Shown: positions 25,860 to 33,562 of the stretch, piece by piece
How the letters are laid out: each line of letters begins with the position of its first letter
How positions within the stretch are numbered: the stretch's first letter is position 1
NCBI RefSeq assembly: GCF_001542405.1
Contig: NZ_LNCD01000138.1
Coordinates: 124,001 to 188,000 of the forward strand
DNA length: 64,000 bases
Origin: Rhizobium altiplani
GTDB lineage: Bacteria; Pseudomonadota; Alphaproteobacteria; Rhizobiales; Rhizobiaceae
Reading direction: 5' to 3'
The notes under the pieces: model-generated
Told to the model about the DNA's origin: nothing
Database searches by the model: none
The model's input: only the letters and a program-made list of their open reading frames with translations
Translations under genes and position numbers: made by a program

Positions 25860-26483
25860 TTACGCCACCTTCACCCTTTCGACGAATTCAGAATGGTAGT
25901 CGGCGGGACAGATCCGCTCGACGGTTGCCTGGTCGGCGGCGAGAACACCCGCAACACTAAGCGTTTCGTTGATGAGGCGGGGTTCTCCCAGACGTCTCAT
26001 CGGCCAACCGGAGCGATTGAGAAGTCGCTCGAGCCGGACATCGGTTACTGTGACGATCTCGTTGTAGCCGTTGAGAAAGGACCATTCCGCAATCGCCGCA
26101 AACATGGTCCGGGTCGCCAGATGCAGCGGACGCCCCTCTATTCCGTGACAATGGTCGATGTCGACACAGAAGCGCGAGCTTTCGATCATGGACGCATGAG
26201 GGTGGAACGTGTCACCACCCCCAAGCAAGCATGAAAATAGCGTTTGCAGCATCGTTGGGCCACAGGCAGGAAGAAGGCGCGCGCAGCCAACGACATTGCT
26301 TTGCTCATCGATTGCCAGAATGTAGGTCGGTTCAAGCGCGTCGAATTCGTCGCACTCGCGCTCGCCCTTACACGCGACCCAGCCTAACCGTTGCGCAAAG
26401 ACACGGGCGCGCAGCCGATACATTTGTTCAAGGAGACCTAGGTCACGGGATGTTCGGGGTTGACTGAGTGCGACTGCATGCAT
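25860..26483 (-). CDS. traI: Acyl-homoserine-lactone synthase TraI (LuxI family)
   Basis: 207 aa. LuxI-family blocks are plain: QMYRLRARVFAQRLGW near the start, the ECDEFDALEPTYILA segment, VGCARLLPACGPTML, and MIESSRFCVD, with LHLATRTMFAAIAEWSFLNGY and SGWPMRRLGEP in the C-terminal half. The order and sequence follow Agrobacterium TraI closely. The ATG at 26483 is preferred because GGAGG lies 9 bases upstream; the ATG at 26501 lacks a site. In Ti plasmids traI is the first gene of the trb operon; here it has the same strand as trbB but is about 14 kb away. Confidence 0.9.
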   Translation of the reverse strand: MHAVALSQPRTSRDLGLLEQMYRLRARVFAQRLGWVACKGERECDEFDALEPTYILAIDEQSNVVGCARLLPACGPTMLQTLFSCLLGGGDTFHPHASMIESSRFCVDIDHCHGIEGRPLHLATRTMFAAIAEWSFLNGYNEIVTVTDVRLERLLNRSGWPMRRLGEPRLINETLSVAGVLAADQATVERICPADYHSEFVERVKVA

Positions 26484-26545
26484 GATCAAAATCCTCCGCA
26501 AGTTGGGTTACGCAATCAGCGTGAACGGAGGTGACAAAGATTTGA

Positions 26546-26563
26546 ACTCGCAGATTTGCGGGT
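26546..26563 (-). promoter_or_regulatory. Candidate tra box upstream of traI
   Basis: ACTCGCAGATTTGCGGGT; its central ten bases GCAGATTTGC match the tra-box core GCAGATCTGC at 9 of 10 positions, while the outer bases match only partly (11 of 18 overall). The centre lies about 70 bases upstream of the traI ATG, a suitable place for activation by the adjacent TraR. This would give the usual positive autoinduction loop. Confidence 0.55.
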
Positions 26564-26806
26564 CGAGACAAACGCCTGCGCCGAGACGGGAGAATTTCGC
26601 TCAAGGACGGACCGAGCTGGTTGTATACGATGAGCACGGGAAGTCGCAGGCGCGATCCCATTGGATAGGCCCCGGTGCCCCCTGACCCCGTTCCATGCAG
26701 AAAAGTGGGGATACTGCCCGTCACCGAGAAACACCTGGCTTTGCATTGATGTAATGTGGGACGACCGCCACGTTCTAAAATGCGGCTGAGCTGAACGAAG
26801 GACTGA

Positions 26807-27775
26807 ATGACCAAACAACTCGATATGTTTGCTTCGACGCTGGCGGTCAGCGAACTGCAAAGCGAGCGTATTCGCCGAACCGATCGAAAGTCGATCGGTT
26901 GGAGTGCAGAGGAAATGGTTGAATGCCTGGAGGCAACCGGGGACTACCGCGTGTTACGCAGGCTTGCTGCCCGTTCCGCTCCTACCCTTCGCCGACCGGA
27001 ATTTGGACGCTTGGGCGTTCTCATCGACACCGAGACGACCGGCCTTGATCACCGCAAGAACGAGATCATCGAGATCGGTGCGGTAAGCTTCACGTTCGAT
27101 GACGAAGGCCAAATCGGGGACATCGTTGATGTCTATTCTGGACTGCAGCAGCCACAAACCGCGATTCCCCCGGGCATTACCCAACTGACGGGGATCACCG
27201 ACGAGATGGTGGCGGGGCAACAGATCGATATGGCGTCGTTGCGGCGGATTATCGAACCGGCAGATCTCATCATTGCCCATAATGCCGGCTTTGACCGCCC
27301 TTTCTGTGAGAGGTTTTCTCCGGACTTCAAGGACAAGGCCTGGGCGTGTTCGGTCTCTGAGATCGACTGGAGCGCGCGCGGTTTCGAGGGCACAAAGCTC
27401 GGCTACCTTGTCGGTCAGGCAGGCTATTTCCACGTTGGCCATCGCGCCGTTGACGATTGTTTCGCGCTGCTGGAAGTCCTCGACCATCAGAAAGCGGAAG
27501 CTGAGAAGCCCTTCGCCGAACTCCTCAGGGCCTCCGAGCGATCGCGCGCTCGTCTGTTTGCTGAACACAGTCCTTTCGACATGAAGGATCACCTCAAAGC
27601 ACGGGGATATCGTTGGTCTGACGGGAGCGACGGTCGTCCGAAGTCCTGGTGGATCGAAGTCGACGAGGATCTTCTGGCAGACGAACTTCACTTCCTGCGA
27701 ACTGAAATATACCGTTGGGACGATGCCGACCCGCCGGTCCAGCACATGACTGCGCTGGAAAGGTATAAGGCGTAA
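26807..27775 (+). CDS. DEDDh 3'-5' exonuclease (DnaQ-like)
   Basis: 322 aa. The DEDDh exonuclease motifs are visible: DTETTG (Asp74, Glu76), the HNAGFDRPF segment with the second Asp, and HRAVDDC with the final His and Asp. This is the fold of DNA polymerase III epsilon and related repair nucleases. A short N-terminal extension of about 65 residues and a C-terminal region (about 240-322) flank the nuclease core. It has GAAGGA before the ATG. Its role on the plasmid is unknown; 3'-5' exonucleases of this type also occur on rhizobial plasmids as stand-alone genes. Confidence 0.85.
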   Translation: MTKQLDMFASTLAVSELQSERIRRTDRKSIGWSAEEMVECLEATGDYRVLRRLAARSAPTLRRPEFGRLGVLIDTETTGLDHRKNEIIEIGAVSFTFDDEGQIGDIVDVYSGLQQPQTAIPPGITQLTGITDEMVAGQQIDMASLRRIIEPADLIIAHNAGFDRPFCERFSPDFKDKAWACSVSEIDWSARGFEGTKLGYLVGQAGYFHVGHRAVDDCFALLEVLDHQKAEAEKPFAELLRASERSRARLFAEHSPFDMKDHLKARGYRWSDGSDGRPKSWWIEVDEDLLADELHFLRTEIYRWDDADPPVQHMTALERYKA

Positions 27776-27942
27776 GCTTCTACGCCTGGTCACTTCCTCT
27801 AGCCGCCAGGCATGCAGCAAAATGCTCATCCCCTAGGATGCGTCAACAGGTTGTTAGGACTTTGTTGACCATAATTGCCTCTCGCATGCCTGGCTTTGCA
27901 AACCGTCTGCACGCCTGCCGGGCCAAAGGGTTGAGGTTGGCC

Positions 27943-29235
27943 ATGTCTGATGATCCGGAAAGGCGGTTGACGCCGCGCATCGTCGGCGCTGTCGTCAGAA
28001 CGCTATGGTCGATCGCCGGACGCGCTCGGCAAGCGGCGATCGCAACACTCGCCGTTCTCCTATCAGGAATGAGCGCCGAGGCAGAGGATCGTGCCTTGAA
28101 GCTCTTTTTTACGCACACCGGAGAGCGAACCACGATTACGTTCAAACGCGACGGAAGATTTGATCCGAGAGGGCTCGCGCAGATCAATCGCTTTTTGCGT
28201 GACTGGCGGAAAAACGAACCCACGCGGATGGATCCGCGTCTGCTCGATCTCGTCTGGGAGGTTTATCATCGCAGCGGTGCGCGTGACTATATCCACGTGG
28301 TATCAGCTTACAGATCTCCGACGACGAACAAGATGCTGCGCTCGCGTTCTCGAAGCTCCGGCGTTGCAAAGACAAGCCAGCATATGCTTGGCAAAGCGAT
28401 GGACTTCTACATCCCTGGTGTGAAACTGCAGACATTGCGGGCGCTTGCCATGCAGTTGCAGATCGGCGGTGTTGGATACTATCCCCGTTCCGGGTCCCCC
28501 TTCGTGCACCTTGACGTCGGCCGAGTAAGGGCGTGGCCGCGGATGTCGCGGCAGGAACTCGCAAGCATATTCCCGAATGGCCGCACCATGCATGTCCCGG
28601 CTGACGGCAGACCCCTTCCGGGCTACGCCCAGGCCGTCGCCAACCACAACAAGCGCATTCAATCGGGCTCGATCGAGAATGCTGCAACAGCCGATGAGGA
28701 AGATGCTGTCGAAACCGGCCAGCCGAGCCCTTCGGCCGGCCCCATCGAGGTCGCACTCGTGCCAATCCCATCCAGCCGCGCCGAGACGGCCCTTGCCCAC
28801 CAGGCAGGCCAAAATTCCGTCACTGCCCGGGCGAACGGCCAGGCGCCAATCGCGGATCTTTCCTTGTATGCCGTTCCGATCCCGAATTTCCGGCCTCCGG
28901 AAGAGGCGGTGGGTGCAGCGATTGATCCAACTCAGACGGCATCTATCGGTGCCTCGGACTCAAAGCAAAATACACGAAAGTTCCTCCCTATGCTCAGGGA
29001 AGCTCCGACGTCTGGCTTCACGCTGTCGGCACGGTCCGCTGCCTCGTTGCCGATGTCCGGATCGTCCGAACTTCAAGCTGGTATTCGGAGCGTTTCGGAA
29101 AGGCGGCTTTTAAGTTGGGCTCTGCATTTGCCGGACAGGGCGCCGGGCCTTTCTGCACCGTATGGTCATCGACGCCTGATCATTCTCGACTGGGATCGAG
29201 GTCCATACAACGCCTCTCTTGCGACTTCACCTTAG
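27943..29235 (+). CDS. DUF882/M15-like peptidase with long C-terminal tail
   Basis: 430 aa. A signal-like segment (about residues 22-45, RQAAIATLAVLLSGMSAEA) is followed by a DUF882/peptidase M15-type zinc domain (about 46-200): AYRSPTTN, SQHMLGKAMDFYIPG with His and Asp ligands, and GSPFVHLDVG with the last His. Similar proteins cut cell-wall peptides. The C-terminal 200 residues are low in conserved motifs. The ATG at 27943 is preferred over 27838 because GAGG lies 6 bases upstream. Confidence 0.78.
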   Translation: MSDDPERRLTPRIVGAVVRTLWSIAGRARQAAIATLAVLLSGMSAEAEDRALKLFFTHTGERTTITFKRDGRFDPRGLAQINRFLRDWRKNEPTRMDPRLLDLVWEVYHRSGARDYIHVVSAYRSPTTNKMLRSRSRSSGVAKTSQHMLGKAMDFYIPGVKLQTLRALAMQLQIGGVGYYPRSGSPFVHLDVGRVRAWPRMSRQELASIFPNGRTMHVPADGRPLPGYAQAVANHNKRIQSGSIENAATADEEDAVETGQPSPSAGPIEVALVPIPSSRAETALAHQAGQNSVTARANGQAPIADLSLYAVPIPNFRPPEEAVGAAIDPTQTASIGASDSKQNTRKFLPMLREAPTSGFTLSARSAASLPMSGSSELQAGIRSVSERRLLSWALHLPDRAPGLSAPYGHRRLIILDWDRGPYNASLATSP

Positions 29236-29501
29236 TTTGAAAGTGATGGTCCCAAACGTCTGGCTGCCAAGCATTTTCGGCAGCTCTAGCGAACGACGGT
29301 CATCATAGATCCCGATTCCGTCGCCCGTCTGGATGAGGACTGAGCGCGCATCGCAGGCGGACGCATTTCCGTTGATGTCAGACATGCCCTGACGGCGACG
29401 ATGTAATCTCCACCATCGTCGATTGGCCAGGCGGCCGGCAATGCCTCGGCAATTTCGCCAGGATTGACCAGCCTGTATTTCCAGCGCCAGGCAAGCGTCA
29501 T
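29236..29501 (-). pseudogene. Fragment of a gene interrupted by the Tn3-type element (left side)
   Basis: On the minus strand, reading frames such as WRWKYRLVNPGEIAEALPAAW and then, in another frame, LIQTGDGIGIYDDRRS and TFGTITFKLR look protein-like, but they are in different frames and lack a clean start. The element boundary is at 29501/29502. I read this as a decayed or frameshifted gene split by the insertion. No family was recognised. Confidence 0.35.
29497..29501. repeat. Target-site duplication, left copy
   Basis: GTCAT directly outside the left terminal inverted repeat; the same five bases occur directly outside the right repeat at 33360-33364. Five-base duplications are the rule for Tn3-family transposition. 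Confidence 0.85.
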
Positions 29502-29539
29502 GGGGTCGGAACAAGAGCAGTTTAAAATCGTACGTTGAG
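29502..29539 (+). repeat. Tn3-type terminal inverted repeat, left
   Basis: 38 bases, differing from the right repeat at two positions (TTGAG instead of CTAAG at the inner end). The similarity between the two sides continues inward for another 10 bases, giving 46 of 48 matches in all. Confidence 0.88.
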
Positions 29540-29640
29540 GTCGAACGGATCATGAACTCTCGCAAACCCGCATGATGGTCTGCCGGCTTCGGGTCGGAAG
29601 AGGAACTGCTCCTCAGATACGCTTGGGTCCTCGCTTAGAG

Positions 29641-29697
29641 TCAGAAGACCACGGCGGCGGCGAGGCAGTTCTTGGCGAAATGGTCGTAGGGGTAGTG
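29641..29697 (-). pseudogene. Possible IS5-type transposase C-terminal remnant
   Basis: The minus strand ends a frame with HYPYDHFAKNCLAAAVVF and a stop. The Y-D-x-x-A-x-N-x-L-A-A pattern resembles the C-terminal end of IS5-type transposases. Nothing else of a transposase precedes it, because the same bases farther upstream encode the WYL regulator in another frame. This is a weak call from a short match. Confidence 0.3.
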
Positions 29698-29732
29698 ACC
29701 CGCCGGCCGCTGCGTTCGTCTTACTGGGAGGC

Positions 29733-30455
29733 CTACGATTTCTTGGGCATCTCGACGCTGGCCGCCGATCTCGCCCGTTCCTCGTCCACTTGGGTTCGCC
29801 ATCGTTTCGCGAGATCGCGGCGACGGCCGGGATAACGCTCCTCGATCAACTCGAGGCGCTCGATCCGATCGACGCGGAATGTCCGGAAGTCCTTGCGCAG
29901 TTCGCACCATCCAGCGACGAAGCGATTGGCCTCGATGAAGCCGAGCATGATTGGCCAGATGATACGTTGAGTCTGCGCGCCCGTTGGATCGCGGTAGGCG
30001 ACATAGAGCTTGAACTGCTCGCGCATGGCCTGGCGCAGCAGACCAAGATCGACTGCCGCTGACTGTGGTCTCGCGCGGCCAACGTGGAAGGCGTTGTCGG
30101 TCAACAGAGGCCGCAGTTCGGAAGGAAGCACCGAGCCGATCTTGCCGATGGCGTTCTGGGCGGCAAGTGCCAGACCGTCGTCGGTCTGGCGGCTTACCCA
30201 TTGCGCGCCTAAAGTCAGCGCGTGCAACTCCTCCTGCGTGAACATGAGAGGCGGCAGCAGAAAGCCGGGCTTCAGGATGTAACCGAAACCCGGCTCGCCC
30301 TCGATGTCCGCGCCCATCGCCTGCAAGGTGGCGATGTCTCGGTATATGGTCCGCAGCGAAACACCGGCTTCGCGCGCTAGATCAGTGCCGGGCACGGGAC
30401 CGTTGCGCCGACGCAAGACTTGCAGAAGATCGAATAGCCGGTTGCTCTTGGACAT
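29733..30455 (-). CDS. YafY-type HTH-WYL transcriptional regulator
   Basis: 240 aa. An N-terminal winged helix-turn-helix (LFDLLQVLRRRNGPVPGTDLAREAGVSLRTIYRDIATLQAMG, about residues 8-50) is followed by a WYL-type ligand-sensing domain (about 135-215) with IIWPIMLGFIEANRFVAGWCELRKDFRTFRVDRI. These are usually local regulators of the adjacent genes. It lies 47 bases downstream of the dehydrogenase on the same strand, inside the Tn3-type element. Confidence 0.85.
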   Translation of the reverse strand: MSKSNRLFDLLQVLRRRNGPVPGTDLAREAGVSLRTIYRDIATLQAMGADIEGEPGFGYILKPGFLLPPLMFTQEELHALTLGAQWVSRQTDDGLALAAQNAIGKIGSVLPSELRPLLTDNAFHVGRARPQSAAVDLGLLRQAMREQFKLYVAYRDPTGAQTQRIIWPIMLGFIEANRFVAGWCELRKDFRTFRVDRIERLELIEERYPGRRRDLAKRWRTQVDEERARSAASVEMPKKS

Positions 30456-30502
30456 CGGACCAATCTACCAGCCAATGCCATATTTTGGCAGTAGCCTGTT
30501 CA

Positions 30503-31432
30503 CTACATCGCTACCACGACCTTGCCGTTGTGTTTGCGACCCTGTTCGAGGGCGATGACCTGCGGGATCGCGTCACGAAGCGGTACGGTCACGGCAATCG
30601 GAAGCCGCAGCCGCCCTTCGCCTGCCGCCTTTGCGAGGCCGTCGAGGATGTCCGCCCGCGCGGTGCAGATGATCGGCTTGAGCCGCCCGTTGACCAGCGC
30701 ACGGATGAACTTGCCTGGCGTCGGATTGATGTCGAGGAACACGCCGCCCTTGCGGAGAAGGCCGAGACCGGTTGCGACAGTCATCATACCGGCGGTGTCG
30801 TAAACGACGTCGAAGCGCTCCTTGACCTTCGAGAAATCGGTCGTTCGATAGTCGAAGATGCGGGTCACTCCCATCTGCTCCGCGCGTTGCCTCTGCTGAG
30901 CACTGCAGCTTCCTGAGACCTTCGCCCCAAGCATCCGTGCAATCTGGACGGCGGACTCACCGACCGCGCCGGTGCAGCCGTTTATGAAGACCTCAGCGCC
31001 CGATTGCAGGTTCGCCTTGTCTATGAGACCGTTCCACGCAGTTATCCCTGGGGTGCCAAGGCAGGCGGCTTCCTCGAAGGACACCTCCGCCGGCTTTTTG
31101 GCGAGAAATGATTCTGGCGCGATCACGGCCTCGCCAAGGGCGCCGCTGTCCTTGATCTGCGCTGACCCGAAGACGGCATCGCCCACCTTGAAGCGGGTAA
31201 CGCCAGGCCCAACGGAAATCACGGTGCCTGAGAAATCGCTGCCTAGACCGCGGGGGAATTTCTTGCCGGTCACCATCTTCAGGTGACCGTTGCGGACCTT
31301 CCAGTCGATCGGGTTGATGGCGGCGAAACTGACCTTCACATCCACCTCGCCCTTGCCTGGCGCGCGAAGCCCGAAATCCTCGAGCTTCATCACTTCCGGG
31401 CCACCATATTTATGATACTGGATGCGCTTCAT
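30503..31432 (-). CDS. MDR-family NAD(P)-dependent dehydrogenase/quinone oxidoreductase
   Basis: 309 aa, a zinc-free medium-chain dehydrogenase: N-terminal GroES-like part (INPIDWKVRNGHL, RGLGSDFSGTVISVGPGV), then the Rossmann domain with VFINGCTGAVGESAVQIAR and DVVYDTAGMM. It probably reduces quinones or unsaturated carbonyl compounds with NADPH. It overlaps the upstream NmrA-like gene by 4 bases (ATGA), so they are co-translated. Confidence 0.9.
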   Translation of the reverse strand: MKRIQYHKYGGPEVMKLEDFGLRAPGKGEVDVKVSFAAINPIDWKVRNGHLKMVTGKKFPRGLGSDFSGTVISVGPGVTRFKVGDAVFGSAQIKDSGALGEAVIAPESFLAKKPAEVSFEEAACLGTPGITAWNGLIDKANLQSGAEVFINGCTGAVGESAVQIARMLGAKVSGSCSAQQRQRAEQMGVTRIFDYRTTDFSKVKERFDVVYDTAGMMTVATGLGLLRKGGVFLDINPTPGKFIRALVNGRLKPIICTARADILDGLAKAAGEGRLRLPIAVTVPLRDAIPQVIALEQGRKHNGKVVVAM

Positions 31433-32307
31433 AGCAGGCCGTTCCGCTTGAGAGTGGCGGCGACGACATCGATGAGCGGCGTGCTTGGCCGGCCCAGAAG
31501 ACGAGGCAGGTCCTCGCTCTCGGTGTACCAGTCGCCGCGTGTCGCCGAGAAGCCGGCGTCCGCGATAATCTCCGCCATGAACTGAGGCATGCCGCTGGCA
31601 ACGAGCATCTGTGTGTAGGCGTCGATCGGCATATCCTGGTAAAGAAGCGGCTTGCCGGTTAGCTGTGAGATGGCCGCGACAAGGTCGGCCTTCGTCCAGG
31701 GTGTTCCGCCCAGTTCATAGATCTTCCCGGTCTGATCGTCAGCGCTGGTCAACACCATGGCCGCCGCTTCGGCAAGATCATCACGGCTCGCGCCGGAGAA
31801 TCTGCCGGCACCTGCCGAGCCAATCAGCGTGCCCGAGTTGATGGCATAGTCCATGCCGCCAAGATCGCCAGCGAAGACTTCGATATAAGGACCGTTGCGC
31901 AGCATCACGAACGGCGCGCCGGACTCGCGGATGAAGGCCTCGATCTGCTTATGCGCCTCTCCCAGCCGGATCGTGCTGGCGTCGGTGTTGACGAAGCTCG
32001 CATAAGCGACGAGTCCTACGCCCGCGTCGATCGCCTCCACGACCGCCCGCACCATCTGGGGATGGCGAAGGCCGAAATCGGCTGACGGAATCAGCAGGAT
32101 CTTGTGGGCGCCGGCGAAGGCGCTCGCCAGCGTCTCGGGCCGATCGTAGTCTGCCTCGCGGACTTGGACGCCCTTGGCGGCCAGGTCGGCCGCATTCTCG
32201 GGGTTGCGAACGGCGGCGACGATCTCGTTGGCCGGCACGCCACGGCGCAGCAGAGCGCCAACGACAAGCCGCCCGTAGCGGCCCGTCGCAGCAGTAATGG
32301 TAATCAT
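31429..32307 (-). CDS. NmrA/QorB-like NAD(P)-binding oxidoreductase
   Basis: 292 aa with an atypical short-chain-dehydrogenase Rossmann start (ITAATGRYGRLVVGALLRRG) and the NmrA/QorB pattern (VAAVRNPENAADLAAKGVQVREADYDRPETLASAFAG). Close relatives are NAD(P)H quinone oxidoreductases of the YtfG type. It forms a two-gene unit with the MDR dehydrogenase and is preceded by the SnoaL-like gene on the same strand. Confidence 0.88.
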   Translation of the reverse strand: MITITAATGRYGRLVVGALLRRGVPANEIVAAVRNPENAADLAAKGVQVREADYDRPETLASAFAGAHKILLIPSADFGLRHPQMVRAVVEAIDAGVGLVAYASFVNTDASTIRLGEAHKQIEAFIRESGAPFVMLRNGPYIEVFAGDLGGMDYAINSGTLIGSAGAGRFSGASRDDLAEAAAMVLTSADDQTGKIYELGGTPWTKADLVAAISQLTGKPLLYQDMPIDAYTQMLVASGMPQFMAEIIADAGFSATRGDWYTESEDLPRLLGRPSTPLIDVVAATLKRNGLL

Positions 32308-32355
32308 GGAAGATACTTTCTTTTTGGGGCTGCGGTCAGCGCGGCCGGATCGTTG

Positions 32356-32715
32356 TCACTGCGCGCCGAACACGCTTTTGTCGAAGACGGCCTTGAGGGC
32401 GGTGATCTTGCCGTCCTCGACGGTGAAATGCTTCGATGAGAGGACGCTGGGGACAGGTTGCGTGTGGGTGTAATACATCAGTAGCGCCGTTTTTTCGTCG
32501 CCGAATGCTGCGATCAGCGTCGCGCCTTTGAGGATGTGCGTTAAGCCCGATTCACCCTCGTGCAACGCCGCGCCGCCTTCGACCGTCCCGAATGGAGACT
32601 CGTTGACCACGTTGTCTGCGACGAACTTCATCGCGGTTGCGTGGTCGCGATTCCGCCAGGCGTCGTAGTAGGCCATTGCGACTTGAAGCGCGGGGCTGAT
32701 GGTGGTGTTGCTCAT
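32356..32715 (-). CDS. SnoaL/NTF2-like domain protein
   Basis: 119 aa, a single NTF2/SnoaL-type cone fold (LQVAMAYYDAWRNRDHATAMKFVADNVV ... HFTVEDGKITALKAVFD). Such proteins are small isomerases, dehydratases or stress-linked proteins. The ATG at 32715 has AAGGA about 8 bases upstream and is preferred to the ATG at 32724, which nearly touches the site. First gene of the minus-strand cargo operon. Confidence 0.8.
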   Translation of the reverse strand: MSNTTISPALQVAMAYYDAWRNRDHATAMKFVADNVVNESPFGTVEGGAALHEGESGLTHILKGATLIAAFGDEKTALLMYYTHTQPVPSVLSSKHFTVEDGKITALKAVFDKSVFGAQ

Positions 32716-32878
32716 CGTGATCATCCTTTGCTGGTTGGAATGATCAACCTATAGCGCATGGCAGTGACAGATTTTGTCAGCAGGATGCGAGATTGACCAA
32801 ATCGGCAGCAAAAGCCATGTTCCAGGCGGTCACTGGCTCTGATATCTGAAGATGAACGGATTAGATGATGAGGCTAAT

Positions 32879-33226
32879 ATGAAGCTTGTTTATAAGATTG
32901 TTCCCGAGCTTGCCTGGAAGGAGACTGAAGGCCAGAGCGAATTCAAAGGATTCGGTATCGATCTAAACGATCCATTCATTCATCTCTCCGACTCAGATCA
33001 AGTAGAGAGCACACTGGAAAAATTCTTCAAATCCCAGGCCGGTCTGGTTCTAGTCGAAATTGACTCAGATTCCCTCGGCGACTCAATCGTTTGGGAGAAA
33101 TCTGAAGATGACAATCTATTCCCGCATCTTTATGGAAGCCTGCCGATCTCATCCGTGAAAAACGTTTATCCTATTTCCCTTGGGGCAGATGGGAAACATG
33201 TTCTTCCAGCGCCATTCTGCATCTAA
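32879..33226 (+). CDS. DUF952 family protein
   Basis: 115 aa, the usual size of DUF952 proteins. Family signatures are VYKIVPELAW at the start, the IDLNDPFIHLSDSDQV stretch, GLVLVEIDSDSLGDSIVWE and NLFPHLYGSLPISSV. Function is unknown. The ATG at 32879 has TGAGG five bases upstream; an earlier ATG at 32852 lacks a site. It is the only plus-strand gene in the element and its base composition is visibly more AT-rich than its neighbours. Confidence 0.82.
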   Translation: MKLVYKIVPELAWKETEGQSEFKGFGIDLNDPFIHLSDSDQVESTLEKFFKSQAGLVLVEIDSDSLGDSIVWEKSEDDNLFPHLYGSLPISSVKNVYPISLGADGKHVLPAPFCI

Positions 33227-33321
33227 ATACTGCTCAGACAGCCATCTCCCGGCAGGCCCAAGCGGTTGATTGTGGCGGCTAATCAACGCTATCGGGAAGT
33301 CGCGCGTTGCGTCCGTTCGAC

Positions 33322-33359
33322 CTTAGCGTACGATTTTAAACTGCTCTTGTTCCGACCCC
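33322..33359 (-). repeat. Tn3-type terminal inverted repeat, right
   Basis: 38 bases reading inward GGGGTCGGAACAAG to TACGCTAAG. This copy has the canonical CTAAG inner end of Tn3-family repeats, while the left copy has TTGAG. Confidence 0.9.
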
Positions 33360-33364
33360 GTCAT
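33360..33364. repeat. Target-site duplication, right copy
   Basis: GTCAT, identical to the five bases at 29497-29501 outside the other end of the element. Confidence 0.85.
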
Positions 33365-33562
33365 GCGAAGATCGCGGTCGGAGTGACAGTCTTCCAAATC
33401 GCAGTGGTAGCGGCACGACGCCGTGGGTCCGCACATGCAGCACCGACATAGACGCATCCGTCCTTGAACATGATCTTGGCATCGGTACCTTCGCGTGTCC
33501 TGACAGACAGCGTGCTTGCCGTCGCGGCTTTCGCCCGCGTGCGAAAGATATGATAGTGAAAT
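33365..33562 (-). pseudogene. Fragment of interrupted gene (right side)
   Basis: The 200 bases between the element and the T6SS gene carry a minus-strand frame ending TREGTDAKIMFKDGCVYVGAACAD and further residues, without a proper start. It could be the other half of the gene broken by the insertion, but the frames do not join cleanly across the junction, so it is called only as a remnant. Confidence 0.3.

Larger units (their letters stand above)
29502..33359. mobile_element. Tn3-type transposon without transposase (passenger-only)
   Basis: A 3,858-base unit bounded by 38-base terminal inverted repeats that begin GGGGTCGG and end ATCGTACGCTAAG (right) or ATCGTACGTTGAG (left), with a 5-base direct repeat GTCAT outside. 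The GGGG start and the TACGCTAAG end are characteristic of Tn3-family ends. No tnpA, resolvase or complete transposase is inside. The cargo is a WYL regulator, an MDR dehydrogenase, an NmrA-like protein, a SnoaL-like protein and a DUF952 protein. It was probably moved by a transposase supplied from elsewhere. Confidence 0.85.

Noticed and set aside
29502..33359. Complete autonomous transposon
   Set aside because: No tnpA, resolvase or full-length transposase gene is present between the inverted repeats.
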